DNA of 27,719 bases from Clostridiales bacterium (GTDB lineage: Bacteria; Bacillota_A; Clostridia; Christensenellales; Aristaeellaceae). The stretch is taken from assembly GCA_024684665.1 (NCBI GenBank), contig JAIKWN010000252.1, forward strand, positions 1-27,719, given 5' to 3'. The notes beneath the pieces are model-generated. The model ran no database searches. It saw only the letters and a list, made by a program, of their open reading frames with translations, and was not told the DNA's origin. Of this stretch, positions 7,229-16,284 are shown one piece after another. Both the position numbers and the translations under genes were made by a program. How positions within the stretch are numbered: the first letter of the stretch is position 1; the number at the start of each line of letters is the position of its first letter.

Positions 7229-10044
7229 GGTTCTGCCCCCTCCGTCTGGTCAGTAGCATTCTTATCCGTATCCGCGTAAGACGTATTCTCAGATGAGGCG
7301 TCCTCTCCGGATTCTGCGCCCGCCTTATTCCCGCCTGAAAAAGCCTCATCCTCCCCGGACCCCAGATAGGTAAGGCGGACATTTTTACCAGTATCTTTCC
7401 TTTTCAGCGTCAGGGTCGATCCGCGAAGACTGACCACCGTATAAGCCACTTCTGTAGGATTGGGCTGCGGGCCGACATCGATTTCATAGCCGTTTCCGTT
7501 GAAAAAAGCATCTTCTCCGCCAATTCGGCAGCTCCCATCCTTCCGGAACAGGTACTCGGTTCCGTACGTATCTTTCCATCGTCCGATGATCCTGTAGACG
7601 TAATCGTTCAAACGTTTGGCAGCGCTGCGATTGTCCGGAATCCGCTCCAGGTATGGCAGCGCTTCCAGCGGGCGCCTGAGGCCAATCAGTTCCTGCGCCA
7701 GCCCCAGGCAGGCAGATTCATAAACCGTCCTGATACCAGCATAACGCGTGGGAAGTGTCTCCTTTAGATACGGTTCCAGCGTCTCAATTGCTCCCAGGTA
7801 ATTGCCAACGTCCAGATCCATCTGCGCATTCACAAACGGTTCCTTCAGTCTTGCGTCTTCACAGCGTTCTTTTGCGGCCTTCGCGTCGGAATATCCCCCG
7901 AGAGCATCAAAAGCTGCAGCGGCAGCCGCATATTCCCCGCTGCTTTCAAGCGAAAGCGCTGATTGGTAATGGGCGTTTCTCGCCTTCTCTTCTGCATCAA
8001 GATACGCGCCGCAGAGCTCATACAGCTTCGCGGACTCTTCATATTTCTCATCCTGTGCGCAGATTTCTGCCCAGGCATAGCGGCATTGTCGGATATACGT
8101 CTCTCTTTCCTTCCGGGCTGTAATGCCCTCAAACATTTCAAGCGCGCCTTCGTAGTCTCCGGCGTCCATCCTGGCCTGCCCGTTCCGAATGCGGCATTGT
8201 CTGGCAAGCTGATCGGAATCCATATATCCTCTCAGTCCCTCAAACCGATACATTGCTTCCTCCGGGGATTCCTCCATCTCACGGGTGGCAATTTCGTATT
8301 CAATGGCCTGAACCCGGGATGCAGCGTCCTCATATCCTCCGAGGGAGGCAAATTCAACCGCTGCTTCTTCCTTCCGGCCTTCCTGCAGCAGTTCTTCCGC
8401 CCAGGCGTATACTGCCGCGTCCAGTTTCGTCTGAACCTGTTCACGAGGAAGCCGTGAGAGCCATCCGATCGCGCTTTCCCAATCTTCCTCCTCAATGGCA
8501 TTTTCAGCCAGGATTTCCGCACAGGCTTCAAAGCGCTTCTCTGCGTCTTCATGCTGCGCTGCGAGGGCAAACTGCCCTGCCGCTGCAGGCAGGTCCCCGG
8601 CTTCCTGCGCCTGCACGCCCGCCTCATAGTGGCACGCAAGCGCACATTCCGCCGCGTCCTCATAAAAGCCGAGGCTCTCGTAATACCCAGCTGCTTCTGT
8701 CAGTTTTCCTTCCAGACGAAGCTTCCCCGCCAGAAGATAGCGACTGTTCCGCAACAGAGAGACAGAATCCTCATAGGCGGGAATCATTTCAAACTGGGCG
8801 CACGCATCCTCGTAATTCCCTTCTCTGACAAGCTGCCTTCCATAGAGATAAATACAGTCGTTCTTCTGCTGGGAAGCGTCCCTGTACTCTCCCGCTTCCG
8901 CGAACTTCGCGATCGCCTCCGGATAGTCAACTTTCTCTTTGAAGCGCATCCCCTGGTCATAAAGCAGTCCGCAGAGGCGCTTCATTGCTTCTTCTTTCCG
9001 TTCGATTCTCCGGAGGATGGCCTCCGCTTCCTTTTCCTCTCCCCGGGCAATCAAAACGTCTGCCAACGCAAGCTGCGCGCGGAGCAGCCGCGCTGCATCT
9101 CCAGCACGTTCCGCACGCGTAGCTGCTTCCCGAAGCGCAACCTCGCTTCCGTCCGCGATCATCGAATCCATGATATCGTTTTCTGCGTCGATAAGTTTCT
9201 GTGATACGGAAAACGCGTCGGGCCAGTATCGCTCGACTATTTCATAAAACCGCTTTGCGTCAGCCGGTTTACCCGAAGCCCGCAGGGCGTCGCCGCGGGC
9301 CGTGAGAAACATAGGAATACTCCACCTGTAAGCCGAAAGGCCAAGTGCAAGAACGAGAAGAACCGCGATCAGAGCAACGATCCTCTTCCGTTTCTTTTTT
9401 TCCCGCTCTCTGACCGTCTTTTCTTCCCGCTCCTGCTGTTGTGCGTTTGCCTGAAGCGCTTCCCGGGATTTTTCCTGCCGCGTCCTCTCCCGGAAACCTT
9501 CCGTCGCGTCGATCACTTCAAAGCTGTAATGTGCAAGAACGAACGCCCGCTGCCGTCCGCAGCGCATGCAGATATCCGAACTGTTCATGTTTGCGCGTCC
9601 GCAGACGCACATCCAGACTTTGTCATCCATGCGCGCATATCCGCGCGCGTCCTCTCCTGCCACTCTCCTCAGGCGGTCAAGTTCTTGGCCAGATGGCAGC
9701 CAATTCGGTTCATACTCCCGGACGTTTTTCTCTTCCCGTCTCCAGACAACCCCGTCGCCATACCAGATTTTCTCAACCGAAGCTTCCACCCGCACAGTCG
9801 CTTCCACATGATCAGGCGCAAAGGTGCCAGAGAACGCGGCATTCGGTGCACCCTCTACCCGGGAGCGGACGAGCCGTCCGCCCAGGCGGCTGTCGGTTCC
9901 GTCAAAGCAGAGGATGTTCATCTGAATGCTCTCGATCTTCTTTTCGGAAAGATTCACGAAATCAATCACGCAAACGATGCCTTCGCCGGCTCTTTCGATG
10001 GAAACACCTGTGATCTCCACAGGGCATGTCAGATCGCTTCTCAC
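7225..10044 (-). CDS. Large zinc-ribbon / single-TM / TPR-repeat protein
   Basis: A 939-residue multidomain protein. Residues 1-130 are a beta-rich N-terminal region resembling FxLYD-type domains. A four-cysteine zinc ribbon follows (Cys146, Cys148, Cys159, Cys162), then a charged coiled-coil-like stretch at about 183-220. One membrane helix lies at 222-240, preceded by KKKRKR. Residues 245-810 hold about ten TPR-like repeats marked by GxYxDA-type ends (EYRDA, NYEDA, FYEDA, GYEDA, GYSDA). A small lipocalin-like beta domain (about 820-895, with GRWKDTY and KDGSCR) and an acidic Ser/Asp-rich tail (896-939) complete it. By the positive-inside rule the ribbon is cytoplasmic and the TPR array outside. 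The start is GTG with GGGAGG 5 nt upstream. It likely acts as a scaffold; no enzyme motif is seen. Confidence 0.82.
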   Translation of the reverse strand: MRSDLTCPVEITGVSIERAGEGIVCVIDFVNLSEKKIESIQMNILCFDGTDSRLGGRLVRSRVEGAPNAAFSGTFAPDHVEATVRVEASVEKIWYGDGVVWRREEKNVREYEPNWLPSGQELDRLRRVAGEDARGYARMDDKVWMCVCGRANMNSSDICMRCGRQRAFVLAHYSFEVIDATEGFRERTRQEKSREALQANAQQQEREEKTVREREKKKRKRIVALIAVLLVLALGLSAYRWSIPMFLTARGDALRASGKPADAKRFYEIVERYWPDAFSVSQKLIDAENDIMDSMIADGSEVALREAATRAERAGDAARLLRAQLALADVLIARGEEKEAEAILRRIERKEEAMKRLCGLLYDQGMRFKEKVDYPEAIAKFAEAGEYRDASQQKNDCIYLYGRQLVREGNYEDACAQFEMIPAYEDSVSLLRNSRYLLAGKLRLEGKLTEAAGYYESLGFYEDAAECALACHYEAGVQAQEAGDLPAAAGQFALAAQHEDAEKRFEACAEILAENAIEEEDWESAIGWLSRLPREQVQTKLDAAVYAWAEELLQEGRKEEAAVEFASLGGYEDAASRVQAIEYEIATREMEESPEEAMYRFEGLRGYMDSDQLARQCRIRNGQARMDAGDYEGALEMFEGITARKERETYIRQCRYAWAEICAQDEKYEESAKLYELCGAYLDAEEKARNAHYQSALSLESSGEYAAAAAAFDALGGYSDAKAAKERCEDARLKEPFVNAQMDLDVGNYLGAIETLEPYLKETLPTRYAGIRTVYESACLGLAQELIGLRRPLEALPYLERIPDNRSAAKRLNDYVYRIIGRWKDTYGTEYLFRKDGSCRIGGEDAFFNGNGYEIDVGPQPNPTEVAYTVVSLRGSTLTLKRKDTGKNVRLTYLGSGEDEAFSGGNKAGAESGEDASSENTSYADTDKNATDQTEGAEP

Positions 10045-10078
10045 AGCTTCCTCCCGGGAACGCGTCTGCGTTCGTTCT

Positions 10079-10789
10079 TCAGATTTCCCTTAACACCTGA
10101 ATCTCTTCCTCGGACAGTTCGCGCCACTCGCCCCGTTTCAGATTTCCGAGGGTTACGGATCCAAAACGGATTCTGCGCAGAAGGATTACCCTGTGTCCTA
10201 CTGCTTCGAACATCCTGCGTACCTGGCGATTCCGTCCCTCGTGGATGGTGACCATGACTTCAGACCAGATCTCACCCGTACGCAGGACGCGCACTTTTGC
10301 AGGCCAGGTTCTTCTTTCCTCTCCTTCTAACAGGATACCCCGTCGGAGCCGATCTGTTTCTTCTACGGTAAGCTGACCCACAATCCTTGCCAGATACGAC
10401 TTGTCGACCTCACGGGAGGGATGCGTCAGATTTTCCGCAAGCTCCCCGTCATTGGTCAGGAGCAGAACGCCCTCTGTATCGTAATCCAACCTTCCGACAG
10501 GGAAGATGCGCCACGGAAGCTCACGGAAGCGGTCCATAACCGTCTCTCTTCCCCGGTCATCCTGAACCGTCGTTACCTCACCTATCGGTTTATAATAGAG
10601 AATGACGACTTTTCGATCTTCCGGAGTCAGCTTCTTGCCGTCCAAGAGAACCTCGTCCTCAGGCTGCACCTGGGCTCCCATCTCAGTCACGACGACCCCA
10701 TTTATCGAAACCCGGCCCTCCCGGATAATCTCCTCGCATTTCCGGCGCGCAGCCACGCCGCATTCCGCCATATACTTTTGAAGCCTCAT
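10079..10789 (-). CDS. rluB: rRNA pseudouridine synthase, RsuA/RluB family
   Basis: A 236-residue pseudouridine synthase that isomerises a uridine in rRNA. The N-terminal S4 RNA-binding domain occupies about residues 1-60 ([19 protein letters not shown]). The catalytic motif is GRLDYDTEG with Asp102, followed by LLLTNDGELA. The EGRNRQVRRMFEAVGH segment is the family's C-terminal hallmark. Length and motifs fit the RluB branch, which in characterised bacteria modifies 23S rRNA helix 89. RluB versus RluF or RsuA cannot be settled by motif alone. The start is the ATG with GAGGAGG 8 nt upstream; it overlaps the DUF5662 stop as ATGA. An upstream in-frame codon at 10819 is not needed. Confidence 0.88.
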   Translation of the reverse strand: MRLQKYMAECGVAARRKCEEIIREGRVSINGVVVTEMGAQVQPEDEVLLDGKKLTPEDRKVVILYYKPIGEVTTVQDDRGRETVMDRFRELPWRIFPVGRLDYDTEGVLLLTNDGELAENLTHPSREVDKSYLARIVGQLTVEETDRLRRGILLEGEERRTWPAKVRVLRTGEIWSEVMVTIHEGRNRQVRRMFEAVGHRVILLRRIRFGSVTLGNLKRGEWRELSEEEIQVLREI

Positions 10790-11340
10790 ACGGATTTCCT
10801 CCTCTCTTCCCGGATCCATTCTCCGAGAGACGCGAACATGGCTTCTTCTCCCTCATCCCGAAGCTGCGTTAGAAAACGGGTCAGGCTTTTCAGCGTGTCC
10901 GGATGCATGGCGTCGCGCATTTTTCCATTCAGAAGATAGTCCAGCGGATCCGAATTCCGGTAGGCTTTACCCCGGTAGATCTTGCTGGCAGCAACCCGGT
11001 CACAGATCATCTCCGCGATGTACCTTCGCGGCATTGAAACAGGCACATACCGTCGCTGCTCCATATTATAATCCGTCCAGTACTCCCAATGATGGGGGTT
11101 TCGTCCCTTATGATGCATCCAGGCAAGTGAATACCCGAGATCCTTTCTTTCATCCTCCGTCGGGGAATGGCTCCCGTCAAAATACCGGACACCCTGAAAG
11201 AATTCTGTCGGGCTGTATTTCGAAAGATCATGCCGAAGCCCCTGCCAGAGGATTCCAGCCTTCGCACAATGCCGGATCACCTGATGGCGATGCCGGGTGA
11301 TCGTTTTCAGATGTCCAAAGAAGCGCGGCCAGAACCTCAT
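10786..11340 (-). CDS. DUF5662 family protein, function unknown
   Basis: A 184-residue soluble protein matching what I recall of DUF5662, common in Firmicutes and phages. It is rich in conserved histidines: [13 protein letters not shown] at the start, [13 protein letters not shown] (His37-Asp38) and [13 protein letters not shown] (residues 76-88). The histidine/aspartate pattern resembles a metal site like that of HD-domain hydrolases; that is inference and no activity is known to me. The start is the ATG that forms a 4-bp overlap with the mnmA stop (11337-11340). The longer frame to 11388 lies inside mnmA and lacks the conserved opening. It lies between tRNA- and rRNA-modification genes. Confidence 0.8.
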   Translation of the reverse strand: MRFWPRFFGHLKTITRHRHQVIRHCAKAGILWQGLRHDLSKYSPTEFFQGVRYFDGSHSPTEDERKDLGYSLAWMHHKGRNPHHWEYWTDYNMEQRRYVPVSMPRRYIAEMICDRVAASKIYRGKAYRNSDPLDYLLNGKMRDAMHPDTLKSLTRFLTQLRDEGEEAMFASLGEWIREERRKSV

Positions 11341-12425
11341 ACTTTCCCTGCATCCTTTACTTCGTCGCAGATTGCACCGCCGAGGCATACGTCTCCGTCG
11401 TAAAACACCATGCTCTGTCCAGGCGTTACGGCGCGCTGCCGATCCCTGGCTTCAACAAGGACGCGGCCCTCGTCCAAAACCGTAACCTTTACAGTCTGAT
11501 CAGGCTGACGATACCGGTATTTGCAGGTACAGAAGAATTCCTGTTCCGGTGGTTCGCCGGATATCCAGGTTGCATCCGTCCCCAGAGCGGTTTTACTGTA
11601 AAGAAGCGGGTGATCCTTCCCCTGTCCCACGATGAGGACGTTTCGTTCCATATCCTTTCTCAGAACGAACCAGGATTCTCCCGTCCCCCTGCCTCCAATC
11701 CCGAGGCCCTTCCGTTGACCCAGGGTGTAATACATGAGTCCATCGTGTCTGCCTACGACTTCGCCGCTTTCCGTCTGCATTTCTCCCGGCTGTGCTGGAA
11801 GGAACTGCTGGAGGAAAGGTTTGAACCGGCGTTCTCCGATGAAGCAGACGCCCGTCGAGTCCTTTTTTTCGCTCGTCGGGAGTCCCATTTCCCGGGCAAT
11901 TGCCCGAACCTGTGTCTTGGTCATTCCGCCAACCGGGAATACCGCCTTTGAAAGCTGATCGGAAGAAAGCATATACAGGAAGTAGCTCTGATCCTTAGCC
12001 GCATCCAGGCCGCGCAGCAGGCGGCTTCTCCCGGACACCACGTCCGTTCTGCAGAAATGCCCGGTGGCGATGCCATCCGCGCCGAGCATCATCGCATAAT
12101 CCAGAAAAGCTCGGAATTTTATTTCACGGTTGCAAAGAACATCTGGATTTGGCGTGCGGCCTTTCTGATATTCGCTCAGAAAATAGCGGAAAACGCGGTC
12201 CCAGTAATCCTTTGCAAAATCGACGGAATAGCATGGGATATCCAGTATTTCGCAAACGCGTCTTGCATCATTCCAGTCCGCTTCGCTCGTACAGACGCCG
12301 TTTTCGTCCTTCTCATCCCAGTTTTTCATGAAAACGCCGATGACCTCGGCCCCCTGCCGTTTCAGCAGGAGCGACGCGACGGACGAATCTACCCCGCCAG
12401 ACATACCAACTACAATCTTCGGCAT
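11337..12425 (-). CDS. mnmA: tRNA-specific 2-thiouridylase MnmA
   Basis: A 362-residue enzyme that makes the 2-thio group of U34 in tRNA Lys, Glu and Gln, using ATP to adenylate C2 and a relayed persulfide sulfur. The PP-loop is [10 protein letters not shown] at 7-16. The two catalytic cysteines are visible as Cys98 in NPDVLCN and Cys194 in [10 protein letters not shown]. The family motifs [14 protein letters not shown] and [13 protein letters not shown] are also present. Length is typical. The start is ATG with AGGTGG 4 nt upstream. It ends with a 4-bp overlap into the DUF5662 gene and begins 32 bp after the HAD-thymidylate kinase gene. Confidence 0.96.
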   Translation of the reverse strand: MPKIVVGMSGGVDSSVASLLLKRQGAEVIGVFMKNWDEKDENGVCTSEADWNDARRVCEILDIPCYSVDFAKDYWDRVFRYFLSEYQKGRTPNPDVLCNREIKFRAFLDYAMMLGADGIATGHFCRTDVVSGRSRLLRGLDAAKDQSYFLYMLSSDQLSKAVFPVGGMTKTQVRAIAREMGLPTSEKKDSTGVCFIGERRFKPFLQQFLPAQPGEMQTESGEVVGRHDGLMYYTLGQRKGLGIGGRGTGESWFVLRKDMERNVLIVGQGKDHPLLYSKTALGTDATWISGEPPEQEFFCTCKYRYRQPDQTVKVTVLDEGRVLVEARDRQRAVTPGQSMVFYDGDVCLGGAICDEVKDAGKV

Positions 12426-12457
12426 TCAACCACCTGCTCCCATCGTGCGGGCTTTAT

Positions 12458-13735
12458 TCATACGGGAAGCGCGTCAATCCGCTTCGCAAGTCCGGAAAGC
12501 AATTCTTCCGTGACTTCCCCGATGCTCCTGGATGCGTCAATTTTCAGGACCCGATCGTTCTCCTGAAAAAAGCGATGATAGGTCTCATGGACCCGCCGGA
12601 AAAAAGACTCCTGCTCTGATTCCAACCGGTCCGGTTCGCCGGCGCGAAGCCTCCTGGCCAGAGAAACTTCCGGCTCCAGATCGAGGAATACGGTCAGATC
12701 CGGGTCAAGGCCTCCGGTTGCTATCCGGTTCAGATCCGCAATCTGCTCCGGTCCCAGACCACGACCGCCGCCCTGATATGCCACGGATGAATCCACGAAA
12801 CGATCGCAAACAACGGCCATTCCGTCCATCAGGGCCGGAAGAATTCGCCTTCTTACATTTTGTGCACGGCTCGCCGCATACAGATAGGCCTCGGTCTCCG
12901 GGCACATTTCTGTGTTCGCGGGGTCCAGTATGATTTGCCGGATTTTTTCTGCGATATTGTCGCCGCCCGGTTCTCGCGTCACGGAGACTTCCCAACCACG
13001 CTGCAGCAGGAAATCTACGATTTTTTCTCTTTGCGTCGTCTTCCCGCAGCCGTCCATTCCCTCGAGCGTCAGAAACAAACCGCGTGCAGGTTCCGCTTCC
13101 CCCAGCAAAAGCTTTTGCAGGTCCCGAACGCTGCCAGCCAGCTCGGTCGCGCCCGCATTTTTCAGTTCCTCCTCGCTTCCATAACCAAACGTGACACCGA
13201 TGCACGGGATCCCACATTCTCTGGCCGCATCTGCGTCATAATGCCGGTCCCCGACCATTACCGTATTCCTGCCCGCCTTTTCTAGTATGTCGGATAAAAA
13301 TCCCGCCTTGTCCGCCGTACGGTCGTCGTCGGTTGGTCCGACAATGCCCGAGAGATACGGAGACAGGCCAAAATACTGGCATACGTCCTCAGCGGAATGC
13401 TTCGGCTTTCCGGTAGCGACGAATGAGCGGATCCCCGCTTCCTTCAGGCTTCGCAACAGGCGCGGAATTCCTGGATAGGCCCTGTTCCGCTTCCAGCCCT
13501 CTGAGCGATAATAAGCACGGTAAATTCGCTGCGCTTTTTCCGCTTCTTCCACACTCATGCCCAATCCATAGTGAAAGCTCCAATAGAGGGGAGGACCAAT
13601 AAAGCGCCGGAGTTGCTCTTTTTCGGGGACAGGCCATCCCATGCAGCGAAGCGTCTGCTCAATTCCCGTGAAGATCCCTTCTTCGGACTGGGTCAACGTT
13701 CCATCCAGATCGAAGATGACATTCTGATAGCGCAA
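12458..13735 (-). CDS. HAD hydrolase fused to thymidylate kinase
   Basis: One 425-residue open frame carries two enzymes. Residues 1-213 are a HAD-superfamily phosphatase of the Gph/PpaX type: DLDGTLT with Asp9 and Asp11, motif II Thr108 in VATGKP, Lys143, and GDRHYD (Asp163, Asp167). A short linker (LLGEAEPARG) leads into residues 218-425, a dTMP kinase: P-loop EGMDGCGKTT at 225-234, TREPGG at 253-258, DRFVDSSVAYQGGGRGL from 311, and LDLEPEVSLARR. Both halves look intact. The start is TTG with GGAGG about 8 nt upstream. The kinase makes dTDP for DNA synthesis and is likely the chromosomal tmk. The HAD substrate is unknown; a nucleotide- or phosphoglycolate-like phosphate is a guess. Confidence 0.9.
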   Translation of the reverse strand: MRYQNVIFDLDGTLTQSEEGIFTGIEQTLRCMGWPVPEKEQLRRFIGPPLYWSFHYGLGMSVEEAEKAQRIYRAYYRSEGWKRNRAYPGIPRLLRSLKEAGIRSFVATGKPKHSAEDVCQYFGLSPYLSGIVGPTDDDRTADKAGFLSDILEKAGRNTVMVGDRHYDADAARECGIPCIGVTFGYGSEEELKNAGATELAGSVRDLQKLLLGEAEPARGLFLTLEGMDGCGKTTQREKIVDFLLQRGWEVSVTREPGGDNIAEKIRQIILDPANTEMCPETEAYLYAASRAQNVRRRILPALMDGMAVVCDRFVDSSVAYQGGGRGLGPEQIADLNRIATGGLDPDLTVFLDLEPEVSLARRLRAGEPDRLESEQESFFRRVHETYHRFFQENDRVLKIDASRSIGEVTEELLSGLAKRIDALPV

Positions 13736-13771
13736 CGCGCTCTCCTCCTTAGCGCCCTTGTTCCGGGGGTT

Positions 13772-14581
13772 CTAGATTCTTTTTCCCTTTTTCTGCCAAC
13801 TCTCCGGTTTTCTACGTGTCTTTTTCTTCTTGCGTTTTTTCCGGCTGGGAAGCTCGTCAGTCCCCTCCGGGATGAGTGGCAGAACATGCGGATAAAGCTG
13901 GGGAAACGCGCGCTGCAGCGCGCGCCCGCGCAAAGTAACCAGTGGCTCCCTTTCCATCCGGTCGTCCTTGCCAAAGCGATCCGGCAGAAGTTCACTTAAA
14001 GCCTCTTCAAAGGCTCCGTTCAACGGTATGAGGATCGCCTGCTTTTCTCCGTCCCGCTCTGCGACTATAAGATTCCCATCCGGCCTCAGGAATTCGCGTC
14101 CGGCAAAGAATCTGGCAAGTCTCGCCGAAAAAACAGTAGTGATCCACACTGCCCGGATTCGTAGCGGCGTTTCCAGTGAGCGATGCGGAACTGTAACGCT
14201 TTCATAGGTGATCCGGAGGTTTTCCCCGGCAATATGCTTCCGGACAGCAGCGATCTGTGAAAGCGGTACGTGGATTTCATGTTTTTTTCCGCTTTGACGG
14301 ATGCGATTGACGTGCACATACTGTTCCGTGAGAATGATTTCCGCGCTCTGCACTCGTTCGCAGAACCAGTGATACAGAAGAAGGAGCGTATACAGGCAGA
14401 TCAGGATCCGGAGAACGCCAATTCCAGTGATCCGGACCGCAAGGCTTACAACTACCTGTGCAACCGAGAGGCGGATGAGGATACGGAATAACTGTGTAAG
14501 AAATGTCCGCCCCGTCATAGGCGGCGGGTTTACGGCCAGCCGCGCGACGATACCGCTTTCCACCGCCATCTTCTCCGTCAT
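13772..14581 (-). CDS. Two-TM protein with PH-like region and very basic tail
   Basis: A 269-residue protein that I cannot assign to a named family. Two adjacent hydrophobic helices lie at about 33-50 and 53-71. They are followed by a beta-rich region (about 78-200) in the order expected for bacterial PH-like domains: IILTEQYVHVN, then IHVPLSQIAAVRKH. The C-terminal 24 residues are almost all Lys and Arg (from about 246, SRKKRKKKKTRR), which would bind nucleic acid or acidic lipids. The start is ATG with AAGGGG about 5 nt upstream. It sits 17 bp after the UPF0210 gene and 36 bp before the HAD-thymidylate kinase gene. An 18-bp GC palindrome lies inside the coding sequence at 13907-13924. Confidence 0.75.
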   Translation of the reverse strand: MTEKMAVESGIVARLAVNPPPMTGRTFLTQLFRILIRLSVAQVVVSLAVRITGIGVLRILICLYTLLLLYHWFCERVQSAEIILTEQYVHVNRIRQSGKKHEIHVPLSQIAAVRKHIAGENLRITYESVTVPHRSLETPLRIRAVWITTVFSARLARFFAGREFLRPDGNLIVAERDGEKQAILIPLNGAFEEALSELLPDRFGKDDRMEREPLVTLRGRALQRAFPQLYPHVLPLIPEGTDELPSRKKRKKKKTRRKPESWQKKGKRI

Positions 14582-14598
14582 ACCTTCCCCTTCAATCC

Positions 14599-15954
14599 TC
14601 AGTTTCTGAGGCTCTGCAGCGGAGCGGGGATCCTTCCGCCCCGGCTGACAAATTCTTCGGCGGATCCCTGCGAAACACGCATAATCGGCGCCCTTCCAAA
14701 GAGTCCGCCGAACTCCACCCAGTCACCGACCGTCTTTCCCGGAACCGGAATCAGCCGGACCGCGGTCGTTTTCTGATTCACAACGCCAATCGCCGCCTCG
14801 TCAGCAATGATCGCCGAGATGGTGGAGGCAGGCGTGTCACCGGGGATCGCAATCATATCAAGGCCTACGGAGCAAACACAGGTCATCGCTTCCAGCTTTT
14901 CGATAAGGAGCGCACCTTTTGCGGCCGCGTCGATCATCCCGATATCCTCGCTGACGGGGATAAACGCGCCGGACAGCCCTCCAACGTGGCCCGAAGCCAT
15001 GACGCCTCCCTTTTTCACCGCATCGTTCAGCAAGGCAAGCGCAGCAGTCGTACCCGCGCTTCCACAGACGGACAGTCCCATTTCCTCCAGAATATGCGCC
15101 ACAGAGTCTCCCATGGCAGGTGTCGGTGCCAGGGAAAGATCTACGATGCCAAAAGGGACACCCAGACGGGAAGAAGCCTCTCTAGCGATCAGTTGACCGA
15201 CGCGGGTAATCTTAAATGCCGTCCGTTTAATAGTTTCCGCAACCACGTCAAAGGGCGCGCCTTTGGCTTCCCTCTCCAGCGCGCGCTTCACAACGCCAGG
15301 GCCGGAGATGCCCACATTAATGCAGCAGTCCCCTTCCCCCGGGCCGTGGAAGGCACCAGCCATAAACGGATTATCCTCCACTGCGTTTGCAAACACCACC
15401 AGCTTCATGCAGCCGGAAGCGTCCGTCTCTCGGGTCGCCTCGGCGATATCCCGGATGACCTCGCCGCAGAGCCGCACCGCATCCATATCAATACCCGCTT
15501 TTGTGCTCGCCACGTTTACGGAGGCGCATACCCGCTCCGTCCGCGCCAGAGCCTCCGGAAGTGATTCAATGAGCTTCCGGTCGGATTCCGTCATACCTTT
15601 CTGAACGAGTGCTGTATAGCCTCCGATGAAATTAACGCCTGTCGCCTTCGCGGCTCTGTCCATTGCGATGGCCGCGCTGACGGGATCCCCTGAAGCGGCG
15701 GCGATGAGGCTGACCGGCGTCACGCTGATGCGTTTGTTCACGATGGGGATGCCGTATTCTCGTTCCAGCGACTCACCGGTTTCAACGAGATGTTCCGCCT
15801 GTTTCACAATGCGTTCGTAAATCTTCTCCGCCATGCGGCGTGGATCGGGATCCGCGCAGGAAAAGAGAGAGATGCCCATGGTGATGGTGCGGATATCGAG
15901 TTTCTCGTCCGTGATCATGTGGACGGTCTGCAGGATCTCCGATGTGTTGATCAT
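14599..15954 (-). CDS. UPF0210 / DUF711 (PFL family) protein
   Basis: A 451-residue cytosolic protein of the DUF711/UPF0210 family, whose fold is related to pyruvate formate-lyase-type barrels but whose reaction is not established. Family-typical segments are [59 protein letters not shown] and [14 protein letters not shown]. Length matches the family. The start is ATG with GGAGG 6 nt upstream. It lies 12 bp downstream of the UPF0237 ACT-domain gene. This pair is conserved side by side in many Firmicutes, which implies that the small ACT protein regulates or partners with the large one. Confidence 0.92.
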   Translation of the reverse strand: MINTSEILQTVHMITDEKLDIRTITMGISLFSCADPDPRRMAEKIYERIVKQAEHLVETGESLEREYGIPIVNKRISVTPVSLIAAASGDPVSAAIAMDRAAKATGVNFIGGYTALVQKGMTESDRKLIESLPEALARTERVCASVNVASTKAGIDMDAVRLCGEVIRDIAEATRETDASGCMKLVVFANAVEDNPFMAGAFHGPGEGDCCINVGISGPGVVKRALEREAKGAPFDVVAETIKRTAFKITRVGQLIAREASSRLGVPFGIVDLSLAPTPAMGDSVAHILEEMGLSVCGSAGTTAALALLNDAVKKGGVMASGHVGGLSGAFIPVSEDIGMIDAAAKGALLIEKLEAMTCVCSVGLDMIAIPGDTPASTISAIIADEAAIGVVNQKTTAVRLIPVPGKTVGDWVEFGGLFGRAPIMRVSQGSAEEFVSRGGRIPAPLQSLRN

Positions 15955-15966
15955 CTTTCGCCTCCG

Positions 15967-16242
15967 TTATACCCGGTGCATCGCATCGAATATCTCGATC
16001 CGTTGAATGCGGATCTGCACACCGATTTCCTGCCCCAGCCGGGTAAGGTCATCTGCAAGTTCCGCAAAGACGCTGTCCCGGAGATCTACAATCATGATCA
16101 TGTTGAACATGCCGGAGAGAACTGTCTGAGAGATGTCCAGGATGTTCGCTGTATGTCTGAACAGTACGGCGCTGACCTTTGCGATGATGCCTGTCGTATC
16201 GTTACCGAGGACAGTCAAAACTGCCCGATTCTTCGTTTCCAT
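15967..16242 (-). CDS. ACT-domain protein, UPF0237 family
   Basis: A 91-residue stand-alone ACT domain, a small ligand-sensing fold that usually binds amino acids. The opening beta strand AVLTVLGNDTTGIIAKVS and the later NMIMIVDL strand are characteristic. Two consecutive ATG codons could start it (16245 and 16242). The second is preferred because GGAGG lies 6 nt upstream of it but only 3 nt from the first. It is directly upstream of the UPF0210 gene with which this family is usually paired. The ligand is unknown. Confidence 0.9.
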   Translation of the reverse strand: METKNRAVLTVLGNDTTGIIAKVSAVLFRHTANILDISQTVLSGMFNMIMIVDLRDSVFAELADDLTRLGQEIGVQIRIQRIEIFDAMHRV

Positions 16243-16243
16243 C

Positions 16244-16263
16244 ATTGTCCTCCATTGTCCTCC
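16244..16263 (-). promoter_or_regulatory. Tandemly duplicated Shine-Dalgarno of ACT-domain gene
   Basis: Read on the minus strand, the 10-mer GGAGGACAAT occurs twice back to back, perfectly, immediately before the ACT-protein start. The proximal copy has proper spacing to the ATG at 16242. The distal copy also precedes an ATG in another frame. A simple slippage duplication is the likely origin. Confidence 0.8.
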
Positions 16264-16284
16264 GGATCAGTCCGGCTTTCGATG

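Noticed and set aside
9439..10251. A 270-codon plus-strand frame
   Set aside because: It is antisense to the zinc-ribbon part of the TPR protein and the end of the pseudouridine synthase.
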